This document shows positions 33,468-44,731 of a stretch of DNA of 64,000 nucleotides, piece after piece. The notes under the pieces were generated by a model, which saw only the letters and a program-made list of their open reading frames with translations, searched no databases and was not told where the DNA came from. The position numbers and the translations under genes are program-made. Location of the stretch: positions 83,113,321 to 83,177,320 of the forward strand of contig OY755040.1 of NCBI GenBank assembly GCA_963576565.1. Direction: 5' to 3'. Numbering within the stretch: position 1 is the stretch's first letter; every line of letters begins with the position of its first letter. This DNA is from Aspidapion aeneum. Taxonomy: Eukaryota; Arthropoda; Insecta; Coleoptera; Brentidae.

Positions 33468-33905
33468 CAATGTGACAAATCTTGCGAAGTTAATCAGACG
33501 GTTTTGTCTCTAATTAAATGTAATTAGTGAGAAAACTATAGCAAGAAGCGCCATCCACCCAGATACGAGAGAAACAAAAAACCAAAAGCAGGCGAAACAC
33601 TGCTAAACAATATCGATCAATGAAAAGATCGAATGCAAATAAAAGAAAACAACTATAGTCCGTGACCTACGACAGCTCTTTCAGGCCGGATCAACACATA
33701 TTGCATCTTTACCCGTCATCAAGACAGTGAGCGTCAATCAACGGAATTTTTAAGCCAAATAATACTAACAAACGCGGAATTTCGTACCCGTGAATTTAAA
33801 AATCAAACAAGTTTCGTGGCTAATCGGGCAAAAAAGGAGTTTTTTGTTTCCCTCATATTTTTTCGTGGGTAGCCTGAAAGCTTGACCTCACGGGGGTCCA
33901 AGATA

Positions 33906-34389
33906 TAGTTTAAACTTGAACTATTTGAGCTAGAATTACGCTATTATACGCTAAGATCTTTGACAAATATATTTTATAAAATATATTTTACAAAATGTTC
34001 CACAGTTTTTAGCCCATGTTTTTAAAAAACATTTATTTTGTTTGATAAAATTTAAACTAGAACACTAATCAAATTGTTATTAAAAAAATTTGAAGTGCAA
34101 TTAACAAGCCCTAAACAAAACTACGATGTTCAATAATAATAAAACTTACCTGTTTGCATCCAAAAGGTCCTGTTGTTCCATGTACACTTTGACACTGATC
34201 TACCGAACAATACGCAGTATTCCTTCGACAGAACATCTTCGCAATTGACAAAACTTTTAGGCGCACCTTATAACACAATAACGTGCAAACGAATAGCTGG
34301 CATCTTTCGAGTGAAAAGGCCTTATGATAGGAATGACCATACTGTAAGACACCTACACCACTGTGGTCTAGATATAAGAGCATTAATAA
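33906..34389. other. Spacer with a doubtful exon
   Basis: AT-rich. On the minus strand near 34153-34240 a frame reads MFCRRNTAYCSVDQCQSVHG and then GCKQ before a consensus donor (CAG then GTAAGT). The plus strand is also open at 34173-34439 (HLHHCGLDIRALIMTEG). See findings. Confidence 0.35.
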
Positions 34390-36862
34390 TGACAGAGGGT
34401 AAGAAAATGGGTATTCCGGATTCAGGTATAGTAGAGTAAATTTGTAAAATAAAGCTGCAAAAAGGGTATATTTTTTTATATTTGGCATAGTAGTACCTAA
34501 CACCAAAAGCTAAATTTTCATTCGAGGATCCCCAATTTTCCGGCCTCAGAATCCAAGATGGCGGCTGCCAAAGTTAAGAAAAAAAATGATTTCCTTGTTT
34601 TAAGAGTAGTGTGAAGTCTGCTCCAAAAGTTCCAGCTCCAGAAAGTTTTACCCAAGGACTGTACACAGAGAATAGGATGGTCCACTTCGCGAAATCTGTC
34701 AGACGGGTTTTAATACATCACAAAATACTCTACAACATAACCTCACTTTTTCGTAAAATATAAACAAAAACTAATTTTAAAACGTTTTTTTTTTTTAAAC
34801 CATGTCTCGCTGTAATGTAGAAGGATAATAATAATAATATACAATTTTATGTAAAAATATCATAGGTGTATCTTCTTCAGAAAATAGTTTACAGAACCCC
34901 TCATTCATCAATAAAATCAAATAAATTTTTTCATTGTCATTCATCAGCATTTGCTTAAAAAAACATGTTAATATTTGGAGTATCATCTAGAATATTTTGT
35001 GAATATTATTTTACTGCCCATTAGAATACCTATGCCTAGAATGAGGAGTGATCAGCTGCCCATAGTAGGTGTACAAAATTCATTTACAGGACTGTGCAGG
35101 ACACTTTATTGCCCGGCTTAAGCTATAATGCTTTTATCCAACATTTGGACAATTTTGATGCTGTCTAATCACTATATTATTCTACTTATCAATTTCTATT
35201 AGCAAATCTTCTTAAGCTTTTATGGTTTTTAAGAAGCAAATAACTTACCATTATCAGAAAGTAGCTTTTGTATATTATTTTTCAGGTTTTTTTTTCTGGC
35301 TTAAGCAGTATACATGCACCCTGCAATCCACTACAGGACCAAAAATTTATTGCTAATTCCTGTAGAACAATGCATACATTTCATTCCACTTATCACCTAG
35401 TAGTTCCACCTAGAGTGAGGGGCTCATCAATATGTAAGGACCTATACAATATCTCGACACTTTTAATGACCACTCAGGACTGAAAAGAATCAGGACCTGG
35501 CACAACCTTTAAGGACTAACAGGGTCAACAAAAATATGGTTTATTAAGTCCCTGTACAAAGTTTTTGCTATTGATCAGCAACAGGCCCAGAGGTATTTTT
35601 TGCACTTAAGAAATATTCACTTTTTGTCAGTAGCGGCTTGTGGTAGAACATGGCACATCAGTTGACCAGAAAAAACCAAGGACCATAAACTGACTGTCTT
35701 TGGTAAAAACAAGATATTGTTGGCAAAAATGTTCAGTTATCATGTCATTTGTACAGTATGAAACCTCATTCCACATGACATGATAAATTAAATGTTTTGT
35801 CAATACATTATACAGTTTTTTTTTTCAATTGATGTAGAGTGTTCTACTACTATGTTTAAAAGGAAATAACATGTGTACCTACTGAGGTGTGTATATTGCT
35901 CAACTTCACCTGACTAGCAGCAGTACTAGCTTTTTGTCCCTTATTATTTTAGTAATTAAAATCTCACTTTTTGTCCTGTTGAAGCAATTTGTAGTTATCA
36001 GTATTTTAACTTATTGCTTCATCTAAATGTTGCCTATAGGTTTGATTTTATGAAGTATATGTTAGTGCCCCCAAAGATATCATCTCAGGATACATGTTTA
36101 CATACTTACAGATAAAAAATAAAATGATTAAATAAAAGTTATTTTCCTATTTTAATTTCGACCAAATTTATTATATTTATTGATTCATAATACTAGAAAT
36201 TATCTAAGTAGATAAAGTCTTTAGGCATCTGTATACATTTTTAGAATTTTTTTGTTATATCACTCATAATAGCAAAAAAATAACAAACCTGTATACAATA
36301 TTAAGGGGGGTTATTGATTAGAAGCAATAAGGAATGGGTTACCATAAACATCAGGATAACAAATCCTGAATGTGATAAATGAAACATAAGAAGAATGAAC
36401 CATGGGGGCAAAAAATCTAGGACATGTAGGTATTTTACCTTTCTAAGAAATGGCCTAGTATTTTTTACCCAACTGCAAGACCTTTTTACTTCTCAGCATC
36501 ATTTTGTTTTTATTAAGTGACACTAGCTTCTAAAAAATTGAAAAAAATATAATAATATATTACATTTTAATAATATATATAAAAATATAAATATATCTTT
36601 AAAAAAACTGTGCTAAAGCAAAATCTCCATTGTGCAAAAACTAAAATTGATAAAATTGACAAAACAAAAACTTAGAACATTATAAATAAATTATTGGGGA
36701 GGCAAAGAAAACAGCTAAATTAAACTTAGAATAGATTCTGAAACTATTAAAGACACACACTAACAGTCGCAAACCAACTGAATACTCATTTTTGTACAAT
36801 AGCAGACTCCGATACAAAAAATTCAACAATAACTCTATCAATTTGCACAAAACAAAAAAAAA

Positions 36863-37035
36863 TCAGACTTTAACTAAGTAGTTTTCTTTTGTACCAACAT
36901 CAACCAGCAAATGTTCCTCGATTTCGATGCTTGTACCTGCAGTTGGCTCTTCAGGATCAACTTCTATTGGTTTCACTGATAGGTTTTGACTTGGCACAGA
37001 TGTATTCCTTAGTATTGTTTTAGAAGTACATAAGC
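36863..37035 (-). pseudogene. Exon-like 3' coding segment, left arm
   Basis: A run of T followed by GCAG gives an acceptor, then 56 open codons to TGA (EVDPEEPTAGTSIEIEEHLL and a VDVG tail). The mirrored copy is 39722-39865. It looks like the last coding exon of a gene carried in the arms. I do not recognise the protein and no upstream exon could be linked. Confidence 0.4.
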
Positions 37036-39721
37036 CTGCAATAAAAAAACATATATAAGGAACTTTTTTAAAAAAAGGTAGATTCTACAGTGTAAATTTT
37101 GTACTCTAGTACATATGGAATTCACAAAAAAACATGAGGATATAGAAATTGTCCAAGTATTATTTTGTTACGACATTTTTGTCAAAATTACAGTAGGTGT
37201 CCCAAATTAAGTTGGCACTATTGATAACTTCACTATTATTGGAGTCAAATTAGTACACTAGTAGCATTGTTTGAGCTAATTAAGATAATCAAAACAGAAA
37301 AACAATTAAATTGCACATTTACAGAAAAAAAATTAAAAAATATGTTTAATGTCTAATTTTTGTGGTTGTAGAGGTTTCTTCATAGACAAGGGGTGATCAG
37401 CTGCCCACAGTAGGTCTACAGGACTCCATAGTACACTACAATACACTACAGGATCAAGAATTAATTAAAGTCCTGTAGGATGGTGAACAAATTTGGTTCA
37501 GCTGATCACGCCTTGTTCATAGATGAACACACAGGCCTAAATAAATTCACATTCAGCTTAGTGTTACATTAAGTAATCTCTGGGGGGGGGGGGGTTACCT
37601 TTGTGTCATAGTCTTGGCCATAGGTGGTTACACTTTTGTGACATTTTTAACCTATTTCTTTATCAAAAAATCTGAAAAATGGTATGTTGTTGAGTTGTTT
37701 TTATGAGAACATTTTTTTTGTCAACATAAGGTATGTATGTATTCGAAAGTGGTGGCCAGCCCTACTGGACCTCCATGCACTGCGACCACATATGGATCTA
37801 TTGTGCCCATGTACCTATATACTGAGTTTGACTAAAGTGGCATATTTTTTTTTTCCACCCAGCACTTAAAAAACTCTGGAGATTACAACAATAAATGATT
37901 TAGGCTTAACACAACATAAGGTATACCTACACAACATATTTAATTTTTAATATATTTGTGGCTAGGAAATATGCTTGGAAATAGGCTCGGAAATAGGTAT
38001 TGTTATGTCAAAGTCACAAAAGTGTAACTGCCTATGGCAAGGACTATAAACTGAATGATTTTTTTATATTTTTCTTGAAAATGCGTTACGACAGGAGAAG
38101 GGCGGCGAAAAATCCTGAATTTTAGCCTTACATAATTAAAGAATGCCCTAGCAATTTATCTTGAAAAGGAATTTCGAAATCTGTTCTGTAGAAATGCTTT
38201 CGTGGGATCCATATTGTCTTTTCCACAACGCCTTAGCCACTCTTGCAAAATAGTCTTGGGAACAGTCATTGGAAGGTGGAAATTTAAAAAAACTCATAAA
38301 CGTAGAACTTCTAAGTTCGAATAGTTGGATTTACATCCAGAAACCGCACAGGATGCTCCTGGGATTTTGCGATTCCGAAAATTGTTTAAAATAACGAAAA
38401 TAACAATACAAAACCAAGATTCCACAAATTTTTTCCCTTAAAATAAATAAAAATGCGAAATGCACGGAAAAATTAACCACACTTTGGATTCGCGAAAAAA
38501 ATCAATAAGTTCGGTTGTCCTTTTTCATTTAATGTGAATAGAAAAGGAAAGACCACCCTATCAAACAGATCAAGGGTCTTTTAAGAAGGATGAGTAGGTT
38601 CATAGAAGGATGGCTCAACACCTTGAGGATTTTGTGACGTAGCGAAATTTGGAATATATGGGGCTTATGGAAGTGGACCGTCCTGTTCTCTGTGTACAGT
38701 CCTTGGTAAGCACCAAGGACAATTTTTTAAATCTATTTAAATCTATTTAGGGCCACATTATTTAATTATGTTAAGCTAAAATTCAGTATTTTTTAACGCC
38801 CTTCTCCTGTCGTAACGCATTTTCAAGAAAAATATAAAAAAATCATTCAGTGTATAGTCCTTGTCATAGGCAGTTACACTTTTGTGACTTTGACATGATA
38901 TAAACATACCTATTTCCGAGCCTATTTCCAAGCATATTTCCTAACCACAAATATATTAAAAATTAAATATGTCGTGTAGGTATAAAATTTAAGGTAAAAC
39001 TGTCACTGCCTCTTAATTAATAGATGCTGACTTTATGTTGACAAAAAAAATGTTCTGATAAAAACAACTCAACAGCATACCATTTTTCAGATTTTTTGAT
39101 AAAGAAATAGGTTGGAAATGTCAAAAGTGCAACTACCTATGGCCAAGACTATGACACAAAGGTAACCCTTCCCTCCCCAGAGATTACTTAATGTAACACT
39201 AAGCCGCATGTGAATTTATTTAGGCCTATGTGTGTATGTTTGATGGCCTGTGTGTTCATCTATAAACAAGGGGTGATCAGCTGAACCAAATTTGTACACC
39301 ATCCTACAGGACTTTAATTAATTCTTGATCTCATAGTATATTGTAGTGTCCTATGGAGTCCTGTAGAACTACTGTGGGCAGCTGATCACCCCTTGTCTAT
39401 GAAGAAACCTCTACAGCCACAAAAATTAGACATGAAACATTTTTTAATTTTTTTTCTGTAAATGTGCAATTTAATGGTTTTTCTGTTTTGACTATTTCAA
39501 TTAGCTCAAACAATGCTACTAGTGTACAAGGAACTGTAACACAGTTCCGTGCTAGTGTACTAATTTGACTCCAATAATAGTGAAGTTGTCAATAGTGCCA
39601 ACTTAATTTGGGACACCTACTGTAATTTTGACAAAAATGTAGAAATACTAGAGTACAAAATTTACACTGTAGAAACTACCTTTTTTTAAAAAAGTTCCTT
39701 ATATATGTTTTTTTATTACAG

Positions 39722-39865
39722 GCTTATGTACTTCCAAAAGAATACATCTGTGCCAAATCAAAACCAATGGAAGTTGATCCTCAAGAGCCAACTGCAGGTA
39801 CAAGCATTAAAATCGAGGAACATTTGCTGGTTGATGTTGGTAGAAAAAGAAAACTACTTAGTTAA
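39722..39865 (+). pseudogene. Exon-like 3' coding segment, right arm
   Basis: TTTTTTTATTACAG acceptor, then 47 open codons ending RKRKLLS-stop. The core EVDPQEPTAGTSIKIEEHLL matches the left arm. A deletion of about 23 bases near its start relative to the left arm changes the entry phase, so at least one copy is not functional. Confidence 0.4.
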
Positions 39866-40781
39866 ACTATGATTTTTTTTGTTTTGTGCAAATCGATCGA
39901 GTTTCTGTTAGAATTTTTTGTATCGGAGTCTGCTATTGTATCTACAAAAGATATATTTATATTTTTTATATATATTATTAAAATGTAATATATTATTATA
40001 TTTTTTCAATTTTTTAGAAGGTAGTGTCACTTAATAAAAACAATGATGCTTAGAAGTAAAAAGGGCTTGCAGTTGGGTAAAAAATACTTGGACATTTCTT
40101 AGAAAGGTAAAATACCTACATGTCCTAGATTTTTTGCCTTCATGCTACATTCTTCTTACATTTCATTTATCAAATTCAGGATTTGTTATCCTGATGTTTA
40201 TGGTAACCAATTCCTTATTGCTTCTAATCAATAACCCCCCTTAATAATGTATACAGGTTTGTTATTTTTTTGCTATTATGAGTGATATAACTAAAAAATT
40301 CTAAAAATGTTTACAGATGCCTAAAGACTATACATACTTATAAAATAAAATAACTTTTATTTAATCATTTTATTTTTTATCTTTAAATTGGTAAACATGT
40401 ATCCTGAGATGAAATCTTTGGGGCACTAACATATACCTCATAAAATCAAACCTATAGGCAACATTTAGATGAAGCAATAAGTTAAAATACTGATAACTAC
40501 AAATTGCTTCAACAGGATAAAAAATGAGATTTTAATTACCAAAATAATACGGGACAAAAAGGTAGTACTGCTGCTAGTTAGGTGAAGTTGAGCAATATAC
40601 ACACCTCAGTAGGTACACATGTTATTTCCTTTTAAACATAGCAAAACTGTATAATGTATTGACAAAACATTTATCATGTCATTTGGAATGAGTTTTCATA
40701 CTGTACAAATGACATCATAACTGAACATTTTTGCCAACAATAGCCAAGGACTGGCGGTTTATGGTCCTTGGTTTTTTCCAT

Positions 40782-41060
40782 TCAACTGATGTGCCATGTT
40801 CTACCACAAGCCGCTACTGACAAAAAGTGAATATTTCTTAAGTGCAAAAAATACCTCTGGGCCTGTTGCTGATCAATAGCAAAAACTTTGTACAGGGACT
40901 TAGCTAGGTAAACCATATTTTTGTTGACCCTGTTATTCCTTAAAAGGTCCTGCCAGGTCCTGATTCTTATCAGTCCCAAGTGGTCATTAAAAGTGTCGAG
41001 ATATTGTATAGTAGGTATAGGCAGTACTACTAGGTGATAAGTGGAATGAAATTGGTGCAT
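40782..41060 (-). pseudogene. Coding-like segment in the right arm (92 aa)
   Basis: A frame of 92 codons with a coherent end (FAIDQQQAQRYFLHLRNIHF, then CGRTWHIS). The mirrored plus-strand copy at 35368-35660 keeps the same end but has stops before it. Unknown family; may be chance. Confidence 0.25.
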
Positions 41061-42049
41061 TGTTCTTCAGGAATTAACAATAAATTTTTGGTCCTGTAGT
41101 GTATTGTAGGGTCATGTATACTGCTTAAGCTAGAATGCCACTATCTACCTATAAAATTTTCCTAGTTTTGATAAAAAAACCCGAGAAATAATACACAAAT
41201 GCTACTCTCTGATAACTGTAAGTTATTTGCTTCTTAAAAACCGTAAAAGCTTAAGAAGATTTGCTAATAAAAATTGATGTAGAATAATGTTGTGATTAAG
41301 ACGGCATCAAAAGATCAAAATTGTCCAAATGTTGGATAACGGCATTATAACTTATGCCAGGCAGTATAGTGTCCTGCACAGTCCTATAAATTAATTTTGT
41401 GCACCTACTATGGGCAGCTGATCACCCCTCATTCTAGGCATAGGTATTCCAATGGGGAGTAGAATACTATTAGATGATATTCCAAATATTAACATGTTTT
41501 TTTAAACAAATGCTGATGAATGACAATGAAAAAGTTTATTTGATGATTGAGGGGTTCTGTAAAGTATTTTCTGAAGAAGATACACCTATGATATTTTTGT
41601 ATAAAATTGTATATTATTATTATCCTTCTACATTACACCCAGAAATGGTTTTAAAAAAAACCGTTTTAAAATTAGTTTTTGTTTATATTTTACGAAAAAG
41701 TGAGGTTATGTCGTTAAGTATTTTGTGACGTATTGAAAACCGTCTGACAGATTTCGCGAAGTGGACCATCCTATTCTCTGTGTATAGTCCTTGGGTAAGC
41801 ACAGAGGCACCGGCGTGGGACGTAGCGCGTAGCCGCATTCGGATAAGTTTTTGGAGCTGGAAATTTTGGAGCAGACTTCACACTACTGTTTTAAGAGGAA
41901 TTAAATTAATTTTGATAAATTTACTTTTAATGGGATATACCCAATGTAAAAATGTAAAAAAAAATTACACCTGTCACTGCAAAACAAAATGGCGGCTATA
42001 TTAAAAAAAATCGTTTTTCTTCGATATTTTCATTATTTTTTGTGTAATA

Positions 42050-42661
42050 TGTCAAAAAAGTTGACATATGTCACGTGCCGGGTGATTTGAATAAATTGAC
42101 ATATTTTACTTAATAGCTATCTCCGTTAATATTGATCTAACAGAAACGTTTAAATCGGCAAAGTTACATAAGTTTTTCTAAATCATCAGAATCTTATGTC
42201 AAAAATGACATATGTCAAACACTTGTCAAACTATTGACATATGGTTTATTTTTTTAAATAAAACATCCTGTATATAATGTTTTTAATTGATAGGGCTCCT
42301 TTTTCTGATTTTAAAAATATATAATATGTTGACATTTAGTCCAGCCGTTGTTGAAATATTTGCATTTAGGTTATTAAAATGCAAATATTTCAATGACGGC
42401 TGGTCTAAACGAGTCTTATCAACTAAAAAAATTATATACAGGGTGTTTTATTTAAAAAAATAAACCATATGTCAAAAGTTTGACTAGTGTATGACATATG
42501 TCATTTTTGACATCAGATTCTGATGATTTAGAAAAAATTATTTAACTTTGCTTATTTAAACATTACTGTTAGATTAATATTAACGGAGCTATTAAGTAAA
42601 ATATGGTCAATTCAATCAAATCACCCCGTTCGTGACATATGTCAACTTTTTTGACATTTTT
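42050..42661. mobile_element. Hairpin MITE with TGACATATGTCA motifs
   Basis: Near-perfect fold-back centred at about 42365. The outer phrase TCAAAAAAGTTGACATATGT appears inverted at the right end, and an inner phrase TACAGGGTGTTTTATTT faces its own copy. It lies only in the right arm, so it arrived after the palindrome formed or was lost from the left arm. Confidence 0.6.
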
Positions 42662-43599
42662 AAAATATCTGTGTTTTGTTTACCGAGATGTCTTGTTTTT
42701 TCCAGTATTTTTTGTTAAATTTCGAAAAAATAAACAAAAATGTTTTTTTTTACTTTTTCGACCGCCATCTTTAAAAAATAAATAAATTATATTATTTTTG
42801 TACATTACGACTTAAAACTAATTAAGAGTAATATAAAACTACATATCTTGGTAAAAAAAATTACCAATCCAAGAAGATAATGTTGTTTTTATATTTTGAA
42901 CGCCGCCATCTTGATTAATAATAGACATGTGTCATTTATGATGAAATATTTAAAATCGGCGACATCTATTTAGTATAAATCGATATATTACACGGCAATA
43001 CTAGTTCTGTCCAACAAGAACAAAAAAATAACTTTTTTATCTAAACTTCGGCCGCCATCTTAAAATTTTTACTGTCAAATAGTAATTTTTTTTAAATTTT
43101 TACAAAACTTACTATTGATAAAATCAAAAAAAAATTTTTTTTTAATTTAATTTGGTCTACAGGTTATAAAGGTCTCTTTTATTTTTGACATATTAAACGC
43201 CATCTTTGTCTCGGTTGAGAAACTAATAACTTTGTTTCATTAGGTTTAAAGAGCTGGTCAGTGGCTTTACTATGAGGTATTAAAAATAAATATCGCGCAA
43301 AAAATAAAGAAAATATCGAAGAAAAACGATTTTTTTTTTACATTTTTGAATTAAGTAGGTCCCACTTAAAGTTTATCAAAATTAATTTAATTTGTCTTAA
43401 AACAGGGAATTTATTTTTTTTTCTTATCTTTGGCAGCCGCCATCTTTGATTCCGATGCCGGAAATCAGGGGATCCTCGATTGAAAATTTAGCTTTTGGTG
43501 TTAGCTACTACCATGCCAAATATAAAAAAATATACCCTTTTTGTAGCTTTTTATTTAAAAAACCGACAAATTTACTGTACTAGTAGCCAAACCGGTATT

Positions 43600-44728
43600 T
43601 AAAACCCATTTTTAAAAAACTTCTATCATGTAAATTAATTACTACTATTTTTATATAACATATTTATCAAAATAATTAACTTGGTATGTTCTAAGGTAAA
43701 TGAAGTAAGTAAAGTAAAATAAATAATTTATTTCAGAATGTGTGCCTCACCTATTGTTAAGAAAAATATTGTTAGCATAGTAATGTAATAATCAGGGTAT
43801 CAACATGATATCAACGTAAAAAAATCTGATACTTGATGAAGTAGATGAAACTTAGATAGTTTAAAATAGGTGTGCCTGTCGATACGTCAAAAGAAGTAGT
43901 GGCAGCATCATTACCTGGTTGGTATGTCATGGCGTATATCGGATATATAGATAACCAATCTTTAGAGGAGGTGTGTTGGGCCTTTGATCAAAAGATGATT
44001 TGACAGCATAGTATTTTTATATAAAAGAGGTTCATATGACACGTTTATCATAATGAATACCATGATATGTTCTAACGTAATTGTAGTCTCAATAAATAAT
44101 TGCTTTCAGGCGGTGTGCCTCATATTTAGTCAAGTAAAATTTAGACAGCATACTCATTTAAGAATAAGGACATTTTTATGACACCTATGTAATAGGTACA
44201 TTGTTCATATGTAATAGCTTTAAGGAGGCGTGACTTTCCTCTTTCCAGGTTTGGCTGAATATAGTTAACTATTATATTAGTAATAGCTTCATCTGACACT
44301 AATTAGATAAAAGCTGTTTTGATATTCAGTAAGGTAGTTTATCTAAAAAAAAGTGCAGTGTGAGGCAGGTGTTACATGACAGGGGATTAGGCAACCTGAG
44401 GCAGCATAAATAATTTAAAGGAAAAGTATAAATACACATTTTCTGCAAAAAATTTTTTGGTTTTTGATTATGTAGATTTACTTTCACCTGTATATTACAA
44501 AAAAAGCGTGTGCCTGTCCCCCACTCAGGTGAAGGGGTGGCAGCGTAATCATATGTTAAAAAATGGGTAAATATGACTCATTTACAACAAAAACTCAAAT
44601 GATACTAATTCATGCTGTTTAATGTTAATCTTCGTCAATGCAATTAATTTAATTAGCAACTTGGGTCCAAGTTTGGTTATTTGTTTCGGTAGGCACACCA
44701 GAGATCTGTGTCACGGGCTCCTGGTATA
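43600..44728. repeat. Right terminal inverted repeat of the 37.9-kb block
   Basis: Reversed, it matches the left arm: ATGATTACGCTGCCACCCCT against ATGATGATGCTGCCACACCT, with CTACATAATC downstream in both. GCAGCAT-centred subrepeats recur near 43913, 44005, 44145, 44400 and 44540. Confidence 0.75.
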
Positions 44729-44731
44729 CTT

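Larger units (their letters stand above)
32744..33905 (+). repeat. Hammerhead satellite array 1 (~510-bp units)
   Basis: Units begin TAACAAACGTGGAATTTCGT at 32744, 33258 and 33766, giving periods of 514 and 508 bases; the third is cut at 33905. Units are almost identical; unit 2 lacks 6 bases near 33680. The open frames within are short and not conserved as protein. Each full unit carries a minus-strand hammerhead motif. Confidence 0.95.
34390..43620. repeat. Giant palindrome, ~3.8-4.9-kb arms
   Basis: The left arm 34390-38160 and right arm 38745-43620 are inverted copies throughout: for example AAGCTGCAAAAAGGGTATAT near 34460 against ATACCCTTTTTGTAGCTTTT near 43540, and the exon-like segment at 36863-37035 against 39722-39865. 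A 0.6-kb spacer separates them. The right arm has extra sequence at about 41940-43370, including another hairpin. Arms are diverged by substitutions and small indels. Confidence 0.85.
6796..44728. mobile_element. 37.9-kb TIR-bounded block inserted in the LINE RT
   Basis: The left end starts TACTACAAGAGCCGGTGACA. The right end, read in reverse, starts TATACCAGGAGCCCGTGACA. Both are flanked by CTT (6793-6795 and 44729-44731). Removing the block and one CTT returns the LINE RT to one frame (codon TTG completed by base 44732). The arms stay alignable for more than 300 bases and carry the same subrepeats. The superfamily is not identified: long TIRs with subterminal repeats and a 3-bp duplication fit several DNA transposon groups. 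Most of the interior is later insertions, so the original element was probably a few kilobases. Confidence 0.7.

Noticed and set aside
32744..33905. Repeated short coding frame (FKNQTSFVANRAKK) in satellite units
   Set aside because: It is short, has no motif and no protein-like conservation; the ribozyme explains the unit better.
6796..44728. A Polinton or Maverick giant element
   Set aside because: No family B polymerase, capsid or Maverick-type integrase reading frame is present, and the duplication is 3 bp instead of 6.
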